From Achromobacter anxifer (GTDB taxonomy: Bacteria; Pseudomonadota; Gammaproteobacteria; Burkholderiales; Burkholderiaceae_B): 64,000 nucleotides of DNA. The notes beneath the pieces are model-generated. The model did not search any database. It had not been told where the DNA came from and saw only the letters and a list, made by a program, of their open reading frames with translations. Positions 31,524 through 40,507 of this stretch are shown here, one piece after another (position 1 is the first letter of the stretch; every line of letters begins with the position of its first letter). The stretch is from assembly GCF_903652925.1 (NCBI RefSeq), contig NZ_CAHLAR010000011.1, positions 1 through 64,000 on the forward strand, read 5' to 3'. The position numbers and the translations under genes were made by a program.

Positions 31524-32683
31524 ATGGCCTGGATCACCGCTCAAGAAGCCATCGACCTGACAGGCGTGCGGATGCAAACCCTGTACGCCTACGTTAGCCG
31601 GGGGAAGATCCGCAGCAAGCCGGACAAGAACGACCCTCGCCGTAGCTTGTATCAGCGCGATGACGTGGTTCGCATGGCCGGCCGAAGCAGGGGACGGCAA
31701 AACGCAAGGGCCATCGCGGGAGAGGCCTTGGAATGGGGCGCTCCCGTCCTGCCCTCCGCCATCACGACGATTCAACATGGCCGCCCGTGGTATCGGGGGG
31801 CGGACGCGATGGAACTGGCGCAAACCAGCCAGCTGGAAAACATCGCGGCCTTGTTGTGGGAATGCAGCGATGAAAAGATCGATCTTTCAGGCGCTCCCCA
31901 TCATGAAAGCCCGCCCCGCGAGAAAGCGGGATCCATACAGTCCGGCATTGCCTCAATGGCCAGGCGCAGCGTCACCGATCTACCACGCAAGGGCGAACGT
32001 TGGCGGCCTTGAGGGAAGAGGCCCAAGGCGTACTTGGAGCACTCGTCGGCGCCATGTTCGGTTCAGACGTCATTCGTGCTGGCGGCAGCATCAGTGCGCA
32101 AATGGCGAAGGCGTGGCAGCGGCCCGAAGCGGAGCCGCATATTCGGCAAGCGCTCTGCCTGCTGGCGGACCATGAACTCAATGCGTCGACCTTCGCGGCA
32201 CGCGTGGCGATCTCCACGGGAGCAAGTCTTGCCGCGGGCGTGTTGTCCGGACTCGCTACCCTGACGGGTCCGTTGCATGGCCGGGCAGGGATGAGTCTGG
32301 CGGCATTGATCGATCAGATGGCGACGACTGACGCGGAAACCGTCGTGCGGGAGCGCCTGCGTTCAGGCTTGGGCTTTCCCGCGTTCGGACATCCCTTGTA
32401 TCCCGCCGGCGACCCGAGAGCCGCCGCCTTGCTGAGCCGGTTGACCATGCCATCCCGCTACCTGGCGTTTTTGCAGCAGGTGGAGCGCCTGGTCGGGGAG
32501 CAGCCCAATGTGGATTTCGGCTTGGCCGTTTTGACGATCGTCCACCGGCTGCCCGCCCATGCCTCCTTGGGTCTATTCGCCATCAGCCGCTGTGTCGGAT
32601 GGCTTGCGCATGCGCTGGAGCAGGCCGGTTCCGGTCAGTTGATTCGACCGCGCGCGCTATGTGGGCGTTCTTCCGCCGAGTGA
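31524..32683 (+). pseudogene. Frameshifted citrate synthase-like protein with N-terminal HTH
   Basis: The first part (31524-32012) encodes a helix-turn-helix start, WITAQEAIDLTGVRMQTLYAYVSRGKIRSK, and the small citrate synthase-like region. The second part (frame of 32000-32683) continues with the citrate synthase core: ADHELNASTFAARVAIST-like helix, GPLHGRAG, and FGHPLYPAGDPRA. The total is 3n+2 bases, so one base is lost (or two gained) near 31985-32000. HTH-citrate synthase-like fusions of about 390-400 residues are a known family. No slippery heptamer is visible. It is either a real pseudogene or a sequencing error. Confidence 0.75.
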
Positions 32684-32758
32684 TGGCCGCATCCATCGCA
32701 AGCTGGCTACCGCTGCGCCAGCGGCTTGAGGGAAGACGCCTTCATCGCGCCGCGCCTG

Positions 32759-33328
32759 TTACCAGATCGCGGCCAGCTTGACCCGCCCGGACACGCTCTC
32801 GGCGATTTCCAGGAAATGGTCCAGCGGCGGCGTGGCCATGGCGGGAACCTTGGCCAGGTCGTCCCAGCGCCTCAGGCGGATCGCATCCGGCGCACCCGGC
32901 ATGCTCGCGAATTCCACCGCCTGGCTCGCATCGAAACTGCCCCCCTGCAACGCCAGGCTGCGTTTCGAATCCTCCGAGAGCGACGCTTCATATTGCGGTT
33001 CCACATAGCAGAGGTAGCGCTTGGCCTCCACATGCAGCCGGATCGGGTCCAGCACCGCCGCGCTGAACAGGCCGCGCAGGAAGGGCAGCACGAAGTACTG
33101 GTGCTTGTCGTCGATGCCGCGCAGCGTGGGCGTGCCCGGCCGGTCGGCGATGAGGTGCCCCAGGTCGTGCAGCAGGCTGGCGGTGATCAGGTGGGCGCCG
33201 GCGCCATTGCGTTCGGCCAGCGTCGCGGTCTGCAGCGCATGCCGCAGGTGGCTGACGGATTCGCCGTCATAGGAGCGGTGTCCGCGTTCCAGGAAAATCT
33301 GCTCGATATCTTGCAAGGTCAAGGCCAT
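32759..33328 (-). CDS. PhnZ-type HD-domain oxygenase of phosphonate catabolism
   Basis: The 189-residue HD-domain protein has the PhnZ pattern at nearly constant offset: Tyr20-x2-Glu23 in RSYDGES, His30 in LRHALQ, His54-Asp55 in LLHDLGH, His76, His99 in RLHVEAKRY and Asp156/157. PhnZ is a mixed-valence di-iron oxygenase that cleaves 2-amino-1-hydroxyethylphosphonate to glycine and phosphate. AGGAG precedes the ATG. It lies 38 bases after, and in line with, the phosphonate LysR gene. No PhnY hydroxylase gene is in the window. Substrate use in this context is inferred. Confidence 0.8.
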   Translation of the reverse strand: MALTLQDIEQIFLERGHRSYDGESVSHLRHALQTATLAERNGAGAHLITASLLHDLGHLIADRPGTPTLRGIDDKHQYFVLPFLRGLFSAAVLDPIRLHVEAKRYLCYVEPQYEASLSEDSKRSLALQGGSFDASQAVEFASMPGAPDAIRLRRWDDLAKVPAMATPPLDHFLEIAESVSGRVKLAAIW

Positions 33329-33366
33329 GGTTGTCTCCTGAGTGGCCGCATAGGGGAGGGCGGCGC

Positions 33367-34230
33367 TCAGCCCGGGGCCGGCGCCATCTCCAGAAAGCGC
33401 GCGATAAGTTGCACCGGTTGGCGCTCGCGCAGGCAGTACAGGTATTCGTGCATCACGATGTCGGCGCCCTCGATGTCCAGGGCCGCCAGTTCGGGATGGG
33501 AAGGGATCTCACGCGAAGGGATCAGACTGATTCCCAGGCCGCACAAGATGGCTTGCCGGATCGATTCGCGGCTGCCGATCTCCAGCGTGCGGCGCACCGT
33601 GACGCCGGCCGCCTGCAAGGCGTCCTCCGTCAGCTGGCGCGTCATCGAGCCGGGCTCGCGCACCAGCAGCGCATGCTCGGCCAGGTCGGCCAGGCGCAAC
33701 TGGCCGTGGCGCGCCAGAGGGTGGTCGCGATGCGCCACCACCCGGATGGGATCGGCGGCGATCACGCGCCGGTACAGGTGCTTGTCATCCATCAGAAAGG
33801 AAGACGTGGCAATCTCGATGCGATAGTCATGCAGCGCCTGCAGCATGCTTTGCGAATTGCCGATGGTCAGCGTCAGGTCTATGCCCGGGTAGCGCTGGTT
33901 GTAGGCGCGCACCGTGTCCATGATGTAGTAGGGGCCGGTGGCGCCGATGCGCAGATTGCCCTCGCGCAGGTCGCTGGCGTCGCGCAGCCGGAAATCGATC
34001 TCGGTTTCCTGCTGCACCAGCTTCTCCACCATGGGCATCAGGCTGTGGCCGGCATCCGACAGGCGCATGCCGCGCCCTTGGCGATGGAACAGTTCGACGC
34101 CGTAACGGGACTCCAGCTGGCGCAATTGCCCCGTCACCGTGGGCTGGCTCACGCCCAGCTGGGCGGCGGCCTTGGTGACGGTGCCGCAGCGAGCCACGGC
34201 GTAGAAGGATTTGAGTTCGGCGACGAGCAC
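33367..34230 (-). CDS. LysR-family regulator of aminoethylphosphonate catabolism
   Basis: The 287-residue protein has the LysR helix-turn-helix (LKSFYAVARCGTVTKAAAQLGVSQPTVTGQLRQLE) in the form seen in regulators linked to AEP catabolic clusters, and an effector domain beginning LRIGATGPYYIMD. A GTG at 34230 (VLVAELKSF) gives the family-like N-terminus; open frame continues to an ATG at 34335, but those 35 residues do not fit. It is divergent from the ABC transporter operon and probably controls both sides. Confidence 0.8.
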   Translation of the reverse strand: MLVAELKSFYAVARCGTVTKAAAQLGVSQPTVTGQLRQLESRYGVELFHRQGRGMRLSDAGHSLMPMVEKLVQQETEIDFRLRDASDLREGNLRIGATGPYYIMDTVRAYNQRYPGIDLTLTIGNSQSMLQALHDYRIEIATSSFLMDDKHLYRRVIAADPIRVVAHRDHPLARHGQLRLADLAEHALLVREPGSMTRQLTEDALQAAGVTVRRTLEIGSRESIRQAILCGLGISLIPSREIPSHPELAALDIEGADIVMHEYLYCLRERQPVQLIARFLEMAPAPG

Positions 34231-34317
34231 GGTTTTGAGGGGCGGAAGATGGGCGCAATGCGCAAGACCGCCAGTACACCAAAATAATTTGATGTTTTTA
34301 TTACTGCATTTGCGCGA

Positions 34318-34332
34318 AGTGTCATAAACACT
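34318..34332. promoter_or_regulatory. Candidate operator in the phn divergent region
   Basis: AGTGT (34318-34322) and ACACT (34328-34332) flank a CATAA centre, forming a 15-base dyad 47 bases before the ATPase gene. It lies in the 148-base region between the LysR gene and the transporter operon, where the regulator should bind. GCAATGCGC and GCATTTGCGC near 34255-34315 form a second, imperfect dyad. Confidence 0.35.
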
Positions 34333-34378
34333 CAATACGCGTCTTCCATACTGCCTCCGTTCTTAGACCGGAGGCCCC

Positions 34379-35452
34379 ATGGCCGAACGCGATACCGCAT
34401 TTCTCTCTGTCAGGCATCTAGTGAAGCGCTTTGGCAGCCACACCGCGCTGTCCGACGTTTCCCTGGACATCCGCGCCGGGGAGCTGGTGTGCCTGCTGGG
34501 CCCCTCGGGCTGCGGCAAGACCACCCTGCTGCGCGCCATCGCCGGCCTGGAGCGCCAGGACAGCGGCACCATCGTGCTGTCGGGCCGCGATATCTCGCAC
34601 GCCGAGCCGCAGGCGCGCGATTACGGCATCCTTTTCCAGTCGTATGCGCTGTTTCCCAACCTGACCGTGGCCCAGAACGTGGCCTACGGCCTGAGCGGCA
34701 AGCGCGCGCACCGCAACCATGTCGCCAACCGCGTCGAGGAAATGCTGACGCTGGTCGGGCTGGCCGGCGCGGCGGAAAAATATCCGGGCCAGATCTCCGG
34801 CGGCCAGCAGCAGCGCGTGGCCCTGGCGCGCGCGCTGGCGCCGTCGCCCTCCCTGCTGTTGCTGGACGAGCCCATGTCCGCGCTGGACGCCCGCGTCCGC
34901 GAGCACCTGCGCATCGAACTGCGCGCACTGCAGAAACGCCTGTCCATCACCACGCTGATGGTGACGCACGACCAGGAAGAGGCCATGGTGATGGCCGACC
35001 GCATCGCCGTCATGAACGGCGGGATCATCGAGCAGTACGGCACTCCGCGCGAACTGTATCGTCAGCCCGGCTCGGCCTTCATCGCCGATTTCGTCGGCGA
35101 GGCCAATTGGCTGCCGTTCGAACGCGTCGACGCGCACCGCGCCCGCGTTGGCCGCCAGGAACTGGCCGTGGACCAGGCGCTGGACGCCGGCAGCGGCAAG
35201 CTGTTCGTGCGCCCGGAAGCGGTGCGCGTTAGCACCGCGCGCCCGGACGAGCCCAACGCCATGCTGGCCGACGTGCTGGACGGGGTGTTCCTCGGCCGCG
35301 GCTATCGCCTGGCCCTGCGCCTGGAAGGCGTGCCCGGCACCACGGTGCATTCCATCGTGTCCCCTGAGATCGGAGACGCCCTGCTGGGCCCTCACGCCGC
35401 CAGCCGCTGCTGGGTGGAGCTGCCGCGCCATGCGATACGCGCCTACGCTTGA
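34379..35452 (+). CDS. phnT: 2-Aminoethylphosphonate ABC transporter, ATP-binding protein
   Basis: The 357-residue ATPase has Walker A GPSGCGKTTLL, Q-loop FQSYALFP, signature SGGQQQRVALARAL, Walker B LLLLDEPMSALD and the His switch in MVTHDQEEA. The C-terminal TOBE-like region begins near 240 (NWLPFERVD). GGAGG lies just before the ATG. It is the first gene of the phn operon; the type (CUT1/Fe-like importer ATPase) is the one that accompanies fused permeases of AEP importers. Confidence 0.85.
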   Translation: MAERDTAFLSVRHLVKRFGSHTALSDVSLDIRAGELVCLLGPSGCGKTTLLRAIAGLERQDSGTIVLSGRDISHAEPQARDYGILFQSYALFPNLTVAQNVAYGLSGKRAHRNHVANRVEEMLTLVGLAGAAEKYPGQISGGQQQRVALARALAPSPSLLLLDEPMSALDARVREHLRIELRALQKRLSITTLMVTHDQEEAMVMADRIAVMNGGIIEQYGTPRELYRQPGSAFIADFVGEANWLPFERVDAHRARVGRQELAVDQALDAGSGKLFVRPEAVRVSTARPDEPNAMLADVLDGVFLGRGYRLALRLEGVPGTTVHSIVSPEIGDALLGPHAASRCWVELPRHAIRAYA

Positions 35453-35459
35453 TCCCGTC

Positions 35460-37229
35460 ATGAGCCGTTCTTCCTCCGACGCGGCCGCTCCGGTTGCCGC
35501 CGGCATCACGGCCTCGGCGCCGGCGCCGGCGCTGGGCCGCCGCCCGCTGCCGGCCTGGGTCGGCGCTTTCGGCCTGAGCGCCGGGCAGGGCGCCCTGGCG
35601 CTTGGCCTGCTGCTGTTCCTGGCGCTGCCGTTGGCCGCCATCCTGCTCAAGTCGGTGACGGACAGCGATGGCGCCTGGGCCGGGCTGTCGGTGCTTGCCG
35701 GCATCATCGGCGGCGACGGCTTCATGTCCATGGTCGGGCGCAGCCTGGCTGTGGGCGTCGTGACCACGCTGCTGGTGGTGCCCTGCGCCTATGGGTTCGC
35801 CTACGGCCTGACCCGCACGCGGCTGCCGGGCAAGGGGCTGCTGCGCACCATTGCCTTGCTGCCCTTGCTGGCGCCGTCGCTGTTGCCGGGCATTGCGCTG
35901 GTGTACCTGCTGGGCAACCAGGGCCTGCTCAAGGGCCTGACCGGCGGCGCCACCATCTACGGTTTCTGGGGCATCGTCGTGGGCGAGGCGTTCTATACCT
36001 TCCCCCACGCGCTCATGATCCTGCTGACTGGCCTGGCCCTGGCCGACGGCCGCCTCTACGACGCGGCGCGCGCCATGGGCGCAGGCCCCCTGCGGACCTT
36101 CCTGACGGTAACCCTGCCAGGCACGCGCTACGCCGTGTTCTCCGCCTGCTGCGTGGTGTTCACGCTGACGGTGACCGACTTCGGCGTGCCCAAGGTGGTC
36201 GGCGGCGACTACAACGTGCTGGCGATGGAGGCCTACAAGGCCGTGGTCGGCCAGCAGAATTTCCCCAAGGGCGCCGCCATCGGCATCCTGCTGTTGCTGC
36301 CCGCGGTCCTGACCTTCGCGCTGGACCGGCGGCTGCGCGCCCGCCAGGGCGCCCAGCTGAGCGGCCGGGCCCAGCCCTACGCCGCGAGCCCCCACCGCCG
36401 CCGCGATGCCGCGTTCCTGGCGCTGGCCGGCGTGCTGGCCGCGTTCCTGCTGCTGATCATCGGCGTGGCGGTGTGGGCCTCGTTCGTGAAGATGTGGCCC
36501 TACAACCTGTCGATGTCGTTGCGCTCGTATGACTTCGACAATATGGACGGCGGCGGCTGGCTGGCCTGGCGCAACAGCTTGCAGCTGGCGTTCTGCACCG
36601 CCCTGGTGGGCACGGCCGTGGTCTTTACCGGCGCCTGGATGATGGAGAAGGTGCCCGCCCGCGGCACGGTGGCGCGCGGCCTGCGCGGCATGGTCGGCAT
36701 GCTGGCCCTGATGCCCATGGCGGTTCCCGGCCTGGTGCTGGGCCTGGGCTACATCTTCTTCTTCAACAGCTTGTCGAATCCGCTGAACGTGCTGTACGGC
36801 ACCATGCCGCTGCTGGTCCTGTGCACCGTCGTCCATTTCTACACCAGCGCCCATCTCACCGCGGCGACCGCGCTCAATGCGCTGGACCCCGAGTTCGAGG
36901 CCGCCTCGGCCTCGCTCAAGGTGCCGCGCCTGACGACCTTCCTGCGCGTGACGCTGCCGATGTGCCTGCCGGCCGCGCTGGATGTCGCCCGCTATCTGTT
37001 TGTTTCCGCCATGACCACGGTGTCCGCGGTAGTGTTTCTGTACAGCCCCTCGACGGTGCTGGCCGCGGTTGCGGTGCTGAACATGGACGATGCCGGCTTC
37101 ATCGGCCCCGCCGCCGCCATGTGCACCGTGATCATGGCCAGCTCGGCCGTTGCCGCCCTGGTCCTGCATCTGGCCAGCCGCGCGCTGGTGGCGCGCAGCC
37201 AGGCCTGGCGCCGTCCCGCGGCCCATTGA
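35460..37229 (+). CDS. phnU: 2-Aminoethylphosphonate ABC transporter, fused permease
   Basis: The 589-residue permease has twelve predicted helices and two BPD_transp_1 domains, each with an EAA loop: [25 protein letters not shown] (about 190-215) and [24 protein letters not shown] (about 475-500). Such double permeases occur in iron(III)-type and AEP importers. Starts at 35460 (chosen) or 35430 are possible; the latter overlaps the ATPase gene and has GGTGGAG upstream. It lies between the ATPase and phnX genes. Confidence 0.85.
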   Translation: MSRSSSDAAAPVAAGITASAPAPALGRRPLPAWVGAFGLSAGQGALALGLLLFLALPLAAILLKSVTDSDGAWAGLSVLAGIIGGDGFMSMVGRSLAVGVVTTLLVVPCAYGFAYGLTRTRLPGKGLLRTIALLPLLAPSLLPGIALVYLLGNQGLLKGLTGGATIYGFWGIVVGEAFYTFPHALMILLTGLALADGRLYDAARAMGAGPLRTFLTVTLPGTRYAVFSACCVVFTLTVTDFGVPKVVGGDYNVLAMEAYKAVVGQQNFPKGAAIGILLLLPAVLTFALDRRLRARQGAQLSGRAQPYAASPHRRRDAAFLALAGVLAAFLLLIIGVAVWASFVKMWPYNLSMSLRSYDFDNMDGGGWLAWRNSLQLAFCTALVGTAVVFTGAWMMEKVPARGTVARGLRGMVGMLALMPMAVPGLVLGLGYIFFFNSLSNPLNVLYGTMPLLVLCTVVHFYTSAHLTAATALNALDPEFEAASASLKVPRLTTFLRVTLPMCLPAALDVARYLFVSAMTTVSAVVFLYSPSTVLAAVAVLNMDDAGFIGPAAAMCTVIMASSAVAALVLHLASRALVARSQAWRRPAAH

Positions 37230-37252
37230 ACGATTTTTCAAGGAAGACCCTC

Positions 37253-38074
37253 ATGACTGTTTCGCCTTTGCCCGTCCGCCTGGAAGCGGTGATCTTCGAT
37301 TGGGCCGGCACGCTGGTCGACTTCGGTTCCTTTGCCCCCACCAAGGTGTTCGTGGACGCGTTCGCGCAGTTCGGCGTGGAAATGTCGCTGGCGCAGGCCC
37401 GCGGCCCGATGGGCATGGGCAAGTGGGATCACATCCGCACGCTCTGCAATGACGCCGTCATCGCCAGCCAGTACCAGGCCCAGTTCGGCCGCCTGCCTAC
37501 CGATGACGACGTGACGGCCATCTACGAACGCTTCCTGCCGATGCAGCTGGAAAAGGTCGCCCAGTATTCGGCGGCGATTCCCGGCGCGGCCGAGCTGCTG
37601 CGCGCGTTGCGCCAGCGCGGCCTGAAGGTGGGCTCCTGCTCCGGCTATCCCGGCAGCGTCATGCGCCGCGTGGTCGAGCGCGCCGCTTCCGAGGGCCTGG
37701 AGCCCGATTGCATCGTCGCCAGCGACGACGTGCCGCGCGCCCGTCCGGCGCCCGCGATGGCGCTGAAGAACGTGGTCGAGCTGGGCCTGTCGGACGTGGC
37801 CGCCTGCATCAAGGTCGACGACACCGCGCCCGGCATCGAGGAAGGACGCCGCGCCGGCATGTGGACCGTGGGCCTGCTGCTGTCGGGCAACGCCGCCGGC
37901 CTGACCCTGGAGGAATACCTGAGCCTGGATGAGGCGGGCCGCCAGACGGCTCGCACCGCCGCCAGCGCGGAGCTGTCGCCCGCCGCGCCGCACTACCTGA
38001 TCGACACCGTCGCCGACCTGCCCGCCGTGATCGCCGATATCGAATCCCGCCTGTCCGCGGGCCAGCGACCCTAA
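37253..38074 (+). CDS. phnX: Phosphonoacetaldehyde hydrolase
   Basis: The 273-residue HAD-family enzyme splits phosphonoacetaldehyde into acetaldehyde and phosphate. The nucleophile Asp lies in [14 protein letters not shown], the Schiff-base lysine in [12 protein letters not shown], followed by [10 protein letters not shown], the [12 protein letters not shown] block and [22 protein letters not shown] precedes the ATG. The context (AEP importer, FAD oxidoreductase) confirms the role. No phnW aminotransferase gene is adjacent or elsewhere in the window. Confidence 0.95.
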   Translation: MTVSPLPVRLEAVIFDWAGTLVDFGSFAPTKVFVDAFAQFGVEMSLAQARGPMGMGKWDHIRTLCNDAVIASQYQAQFGRLPTDDDVTAIYERFLPMQLEKVAQYSAAIPGAAELLRALRQRGLKVGSCSGYPGSVMRRVVERAASEGLEPDCIVASDDVPRARPAPAMALKNVVELGLSDVAACIKVDDTAPGIEEGRRAGMWTVGLLLSGNAAGLTLEEYLSLDEAGRQTARTAASAELSPAAPHYLIDTVADLPAVIADIESRLSAGQRP

Positions 38075-38101
38075 CCGCTCTTCCACCTGTTTGCACCCCT
38101 T

Positions 38102-38146
38102 GCCGGGGCCGGTTTCGGCCAGCCCCGGGGGCCTTCTTCGGCCTTT
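38102..38146 (+). promoter_or_regulatory. Hairpin region between phnX and the binding-protein gene
   Basis: CCGGGGC and GCCCCGG arms (within about 38102-38129) surround a CGGTTTCGGCCA centre, followed by a smaller GGCC-TTCTTC-GGCC hairpin and five T residues ending near 38147. It could be a partial terminator or an mRNA-stabilising structure that sets a separate level for the binding protein. Confidence 0.4.
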
Positions 38147-38170
38147 TTCCGCCTACCCACGGAGTAATTC

Positions 38171-39193
38171 ATGAACCGCTACAAGCTGCTTGCACTGGCC
38201 GCCGCCCTGACGGGCGTGATGGGCGCCGCCTCCGCCGAGACCACCCTGACGGTCTACACGGCGCTCGAAGCCGACCAGATCAAGGCCTACCAGGCCGCAT
38301 TCGAGAAGGCCAATCCCGACATCAAGATCCAGTGGGTGCGCGACTCCACCGGCATCATCACCGCCAAGCTGCTGGCCGAAAAGAACAATCCCAAGGCTGA
38401 CGCGATCTGGGGCCTGGCCGGCACCTCGCTGGGCCTGATGGACAAGGAAGGCATGTTGCAGCCCTACGCCCCCAAGGGTCTGGACCAGATCGCCGCCAAC
38501 ATGCGCGATGCCAAGGCCGAGCCCACCTGGGTCGGCATGGACGGCTTTGCCGCCGCCATCTGCTTCAACACCATCGAAGCCGAAAAGCAGAAGCTGCCCA
38601 AACCCACGTCGTGGCAGGACCTGACCAAGCCGGAATACGCCGGCAAGATCGTGATGCCGAACCCGGCGTCCTCGGGTACGGGTTTCCTGGACGTCAGCGC
38701 CTGGCTGCAGATCTTCGGTGAAGAGAAGGGCTGGGCCTACATGGACGCCCTGCACAAGAACATCGGTTCCTACACGCACTCGGGTTCCAAGCCTTGCAAC
38801 ATGGCCGCCGCTGGCGAGTTCCCGATCGGCGTGTCGTTCGACTACCGCGCCGCCAAGCTGAAGGCCGACGGCGCGCCGATCGAAGCCGTGTTCCCGTCGG
38901 AAGGCCTGGGCTGGGAAGTGGAAGCCACCGCCATCATGAAGGGCACCAAGAACCTGGAAGCCGCCCGCAAGCTGGCCGACTTCTCCGCCAGCCGCGAGGC
39001 CAACGAGCTGTACAAGGCCAACTTCGCCGTGCTGGCCATCCCGTCGATCGCCACGTCCAACCCGAACCTGCCGGCCGACCTGACCAAGCGCATGATCAAG
39101 AACGACTTCACCTGGGCCGCCACCAACCGCGACCGCATCATCGCCGAGTGGACCAAGCGCTACGACGGCAAGTCCGAACCGAAGAAGAAGTAA
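38171..39193 (+). CDS. phnS: 2-Aminoethylphosphonate-binding periplasmic protein
   Basis: The 340-residue type-2 periplasmic binding protein has a signal peptide ending MGAASAETTLTVYTALEADQ, followed by KWVRDSTGI-like and ADAIWGLAGTSLGLMDKEG segments typical of the iron/AEP-binding group. CGGAG precedes the ATG. It follows phnX in the transporter operon and precedes the FAD oxidoreductase gene. Iron(III) binding is the alternative for this fold, but the neighbours argue for AEP or N-methyl-AEP. Confidence 0.85.
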   Translation: MNRYKLLALAAALTGVMGAASAETTLTVYTALEADQIKAYQAAFEKANPDIKIQWVRDSTGIITAKLLAEKNNPKADAIWGLAGTSLGLMDKEGMLQPYAPKGLDQIAANMRDAKAEPTWVGMDGFAAAICFNTIEAEKQKLPKPTSWQDLTKPEYAGKIVMPNPASSGTGFLDVSAWLQIFGEEKGWAYMDALHKNIGSYTHSGSKPCNMAAAGEFPIGVSFDYRAAKLKADGAPIEAVFPSEGLGWEVEATAIMKGTKNLEAARKLADFSASREANELYKANFAVLAIPSIATSNPNLPADLTKRMIKNDFTWAATNRDRIIAEWTKRYDGKSEPKKK

Positions 39194-39311
39194 GCAGGGT
39201 TGCGCGGGCGGCGCCAGCCCCGGCGCTGCCCGCGCGCTCACTCCGTTTCACCTCTCAGTTTCACCTTCCGTTCTTCGTCGCGCCGACGCGCTTCGAGGGT
39301 GGGATTCAGCT

Positions 39312-40442
39312 ATGAAAAATTTCGACGTAGTCGTGGTGGGCGCCGGCATGCTGGGCATCGCCCACGCCTGGGCCGCCGCCAAGCGCGGCCTGTCGGTGGC
39401 CGTGATCGAGCGCAGCCGCCAGGCGCATGGCGCCACCATCCGCAATTTCGGCCAGGTCATCGTGACGGGCCAGGCGCCCGGCATGATGCTGTCGCACGCC
39501 CAGCAGGCGCGCGAACTGTGGCTGGAGCTGTCCGGCCAGGCGGGCTTCCATGTGCGCGCCAACGGCGCCCTGGTGCTGGCGCGCAATGCCGAAGAGGCCG
39601 ACGTGCTGCAGGAATTCGCCGACACGCGCATGCGCCAGGAAGGCTATCGCGCCGAGCTGCTGTCGGGCCGCGAGGTGGCTCAGCTGTACGGCGGCCAGCT
39701 GGCGCACCACTGCGCGGCCCTGCAAGGCCATGACGATCTGCAGATCTACTCGCGCGAGGCGCTGCCCGCCATCACGCGCTACCTGGCCGAGTCGCTGGGC
39801 GTGCAGTTCATTACCGGCACGCTGGCGCGCGCGGTGGAGGGCGGGCTGGTATGCACCTCGGCCGGCGAATTCAAGGGCGGCCATGTGTTCGTCTGCCCGG
39901 GCCACGATTACCTGACCCTGCTGCCCGAACGCTTCGCGCCGATGAACCTGGAAGTCACGCGCCTGCAGATGCTGCGCGCGGCCTTCGAGACCCATCCCAT
40001 CGCGCTCGACCGTCCCCTGCTGACGGGCCTGTCTTGCGTGCATTACGGCGCGTTCTCCGACCTGCCTTCGGCGCTGGCGCTGCGCGAGGTGATCCAGCAG
40101 CGCACGCCGATGCTGCTGGAGAACGGCATCCACCTGCTGATCAGCCCCACACCCTACGGCGAACTGATCATCGGGGATTCGCACCGCTACGGCCAGGACG
40201 CGCTGCCGTTCAACGACGAGGCCGTTGACAACGCGATGCTGGACCTGGCGAGCCAGGCGCTGGGCGCGCGCCTGCGCGTGCTGGAACGCTGGCAAGGCGT
40301 CTATGGCGCGCATGGCCCGGCGCCGTTCTCGGTCATGCCGGTCGATCCGGCCACGACCGTGGCGGTGATGCACTCGGGCGTGGGCATGACGGTGGGCCTG
40401 GCCATCGGCGAGCGCACCGTGGCGGGCGCGCTGGGACGCTGA
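39312..40442 (+). CDS. FAD-dependent amine oxidoreductase of phosphonate catabolism (TIGR03364-type)
   Basis: The 376-residue DAO-family flavoprotein has the FAD-binding VVVGAGMLGIAHAWAAAKRG, the ATIRNFGQV motif near residue 40 and the C-terminal HSGVGMTVGLAIGE. This subgroup is linked to AEP clusters; published members oxidise N-methyl-AEP, and some AEP itself, to phosphonoacetaldehyde. It is the last gene of the operon with phnX and the importer. With no phnW present, it is the only visible source of the PhnX substrate. Confidence 0.8.
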   Translation: MKNFDVVVVGAGMLGIAHAWAAAKRGLSVAVIERSRQAHGATIRNFGQVIVTGQAPGMMLSHAQQARELWLELSGQAGFHVRANGALVLARNAEEADVLQEFADTRMRQEGYRAELLSGREVAQLYGGQLAHHCAALQGHDDLQIYSREALPAITRYLAESLGVQFITGTLARAVEGGLVCTSAGEFKGGHVFVCPGHDYLTLLPERFAPMNLEVTRLQMLRAAFETHPIALDRPLLTGLSCVHYGAFSDLPSALALREVIQQRTPMLLENGIHLLISPTPYGELIIGDSHRYGQDALPFNDEAVDNAMLDLASQALGARLRVLERWQGVYGAHGPAPFSVMPVDPATTVAVMHSGVGMTVGLAIGERTVAGALGR

Positions 40443-40461
40443 TCCCGGCAGCCGCCAAAAG

Positions 40462-40491
40462 AAAAGGCCTCGCATCCGCGAGGCCTTTTTT
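40462..40491. terminator. Bidirectional terminator of the phn operon
   Basis: AAAAGGCCTCGC (40462-40473) and GCGAGGCCTTTT (40478-40489) form a twelve-base stem with an ATCC loop and end in a T-run. It lies between the flavoprotein gene and the convergent Rieske gene. Confidence 0.92.
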
Positions 40492-40507
40492 GCATGGAGG
40501 GGAAGGG

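Noticed and set aside
31660-32175. Third-frame open stretch spanning the citrate synthase frameshift
   Set aside because: Its product has no citrate synthase or HTH similarity; the other two frames together make the real protein.
31524-32683. Programmed -1 frameshift in the citrate synthase-like gene
   Set aside because: No slippery heptamer or stimulatory structure is visible near 31985-32012, so a mutation or sequence error is simpler.
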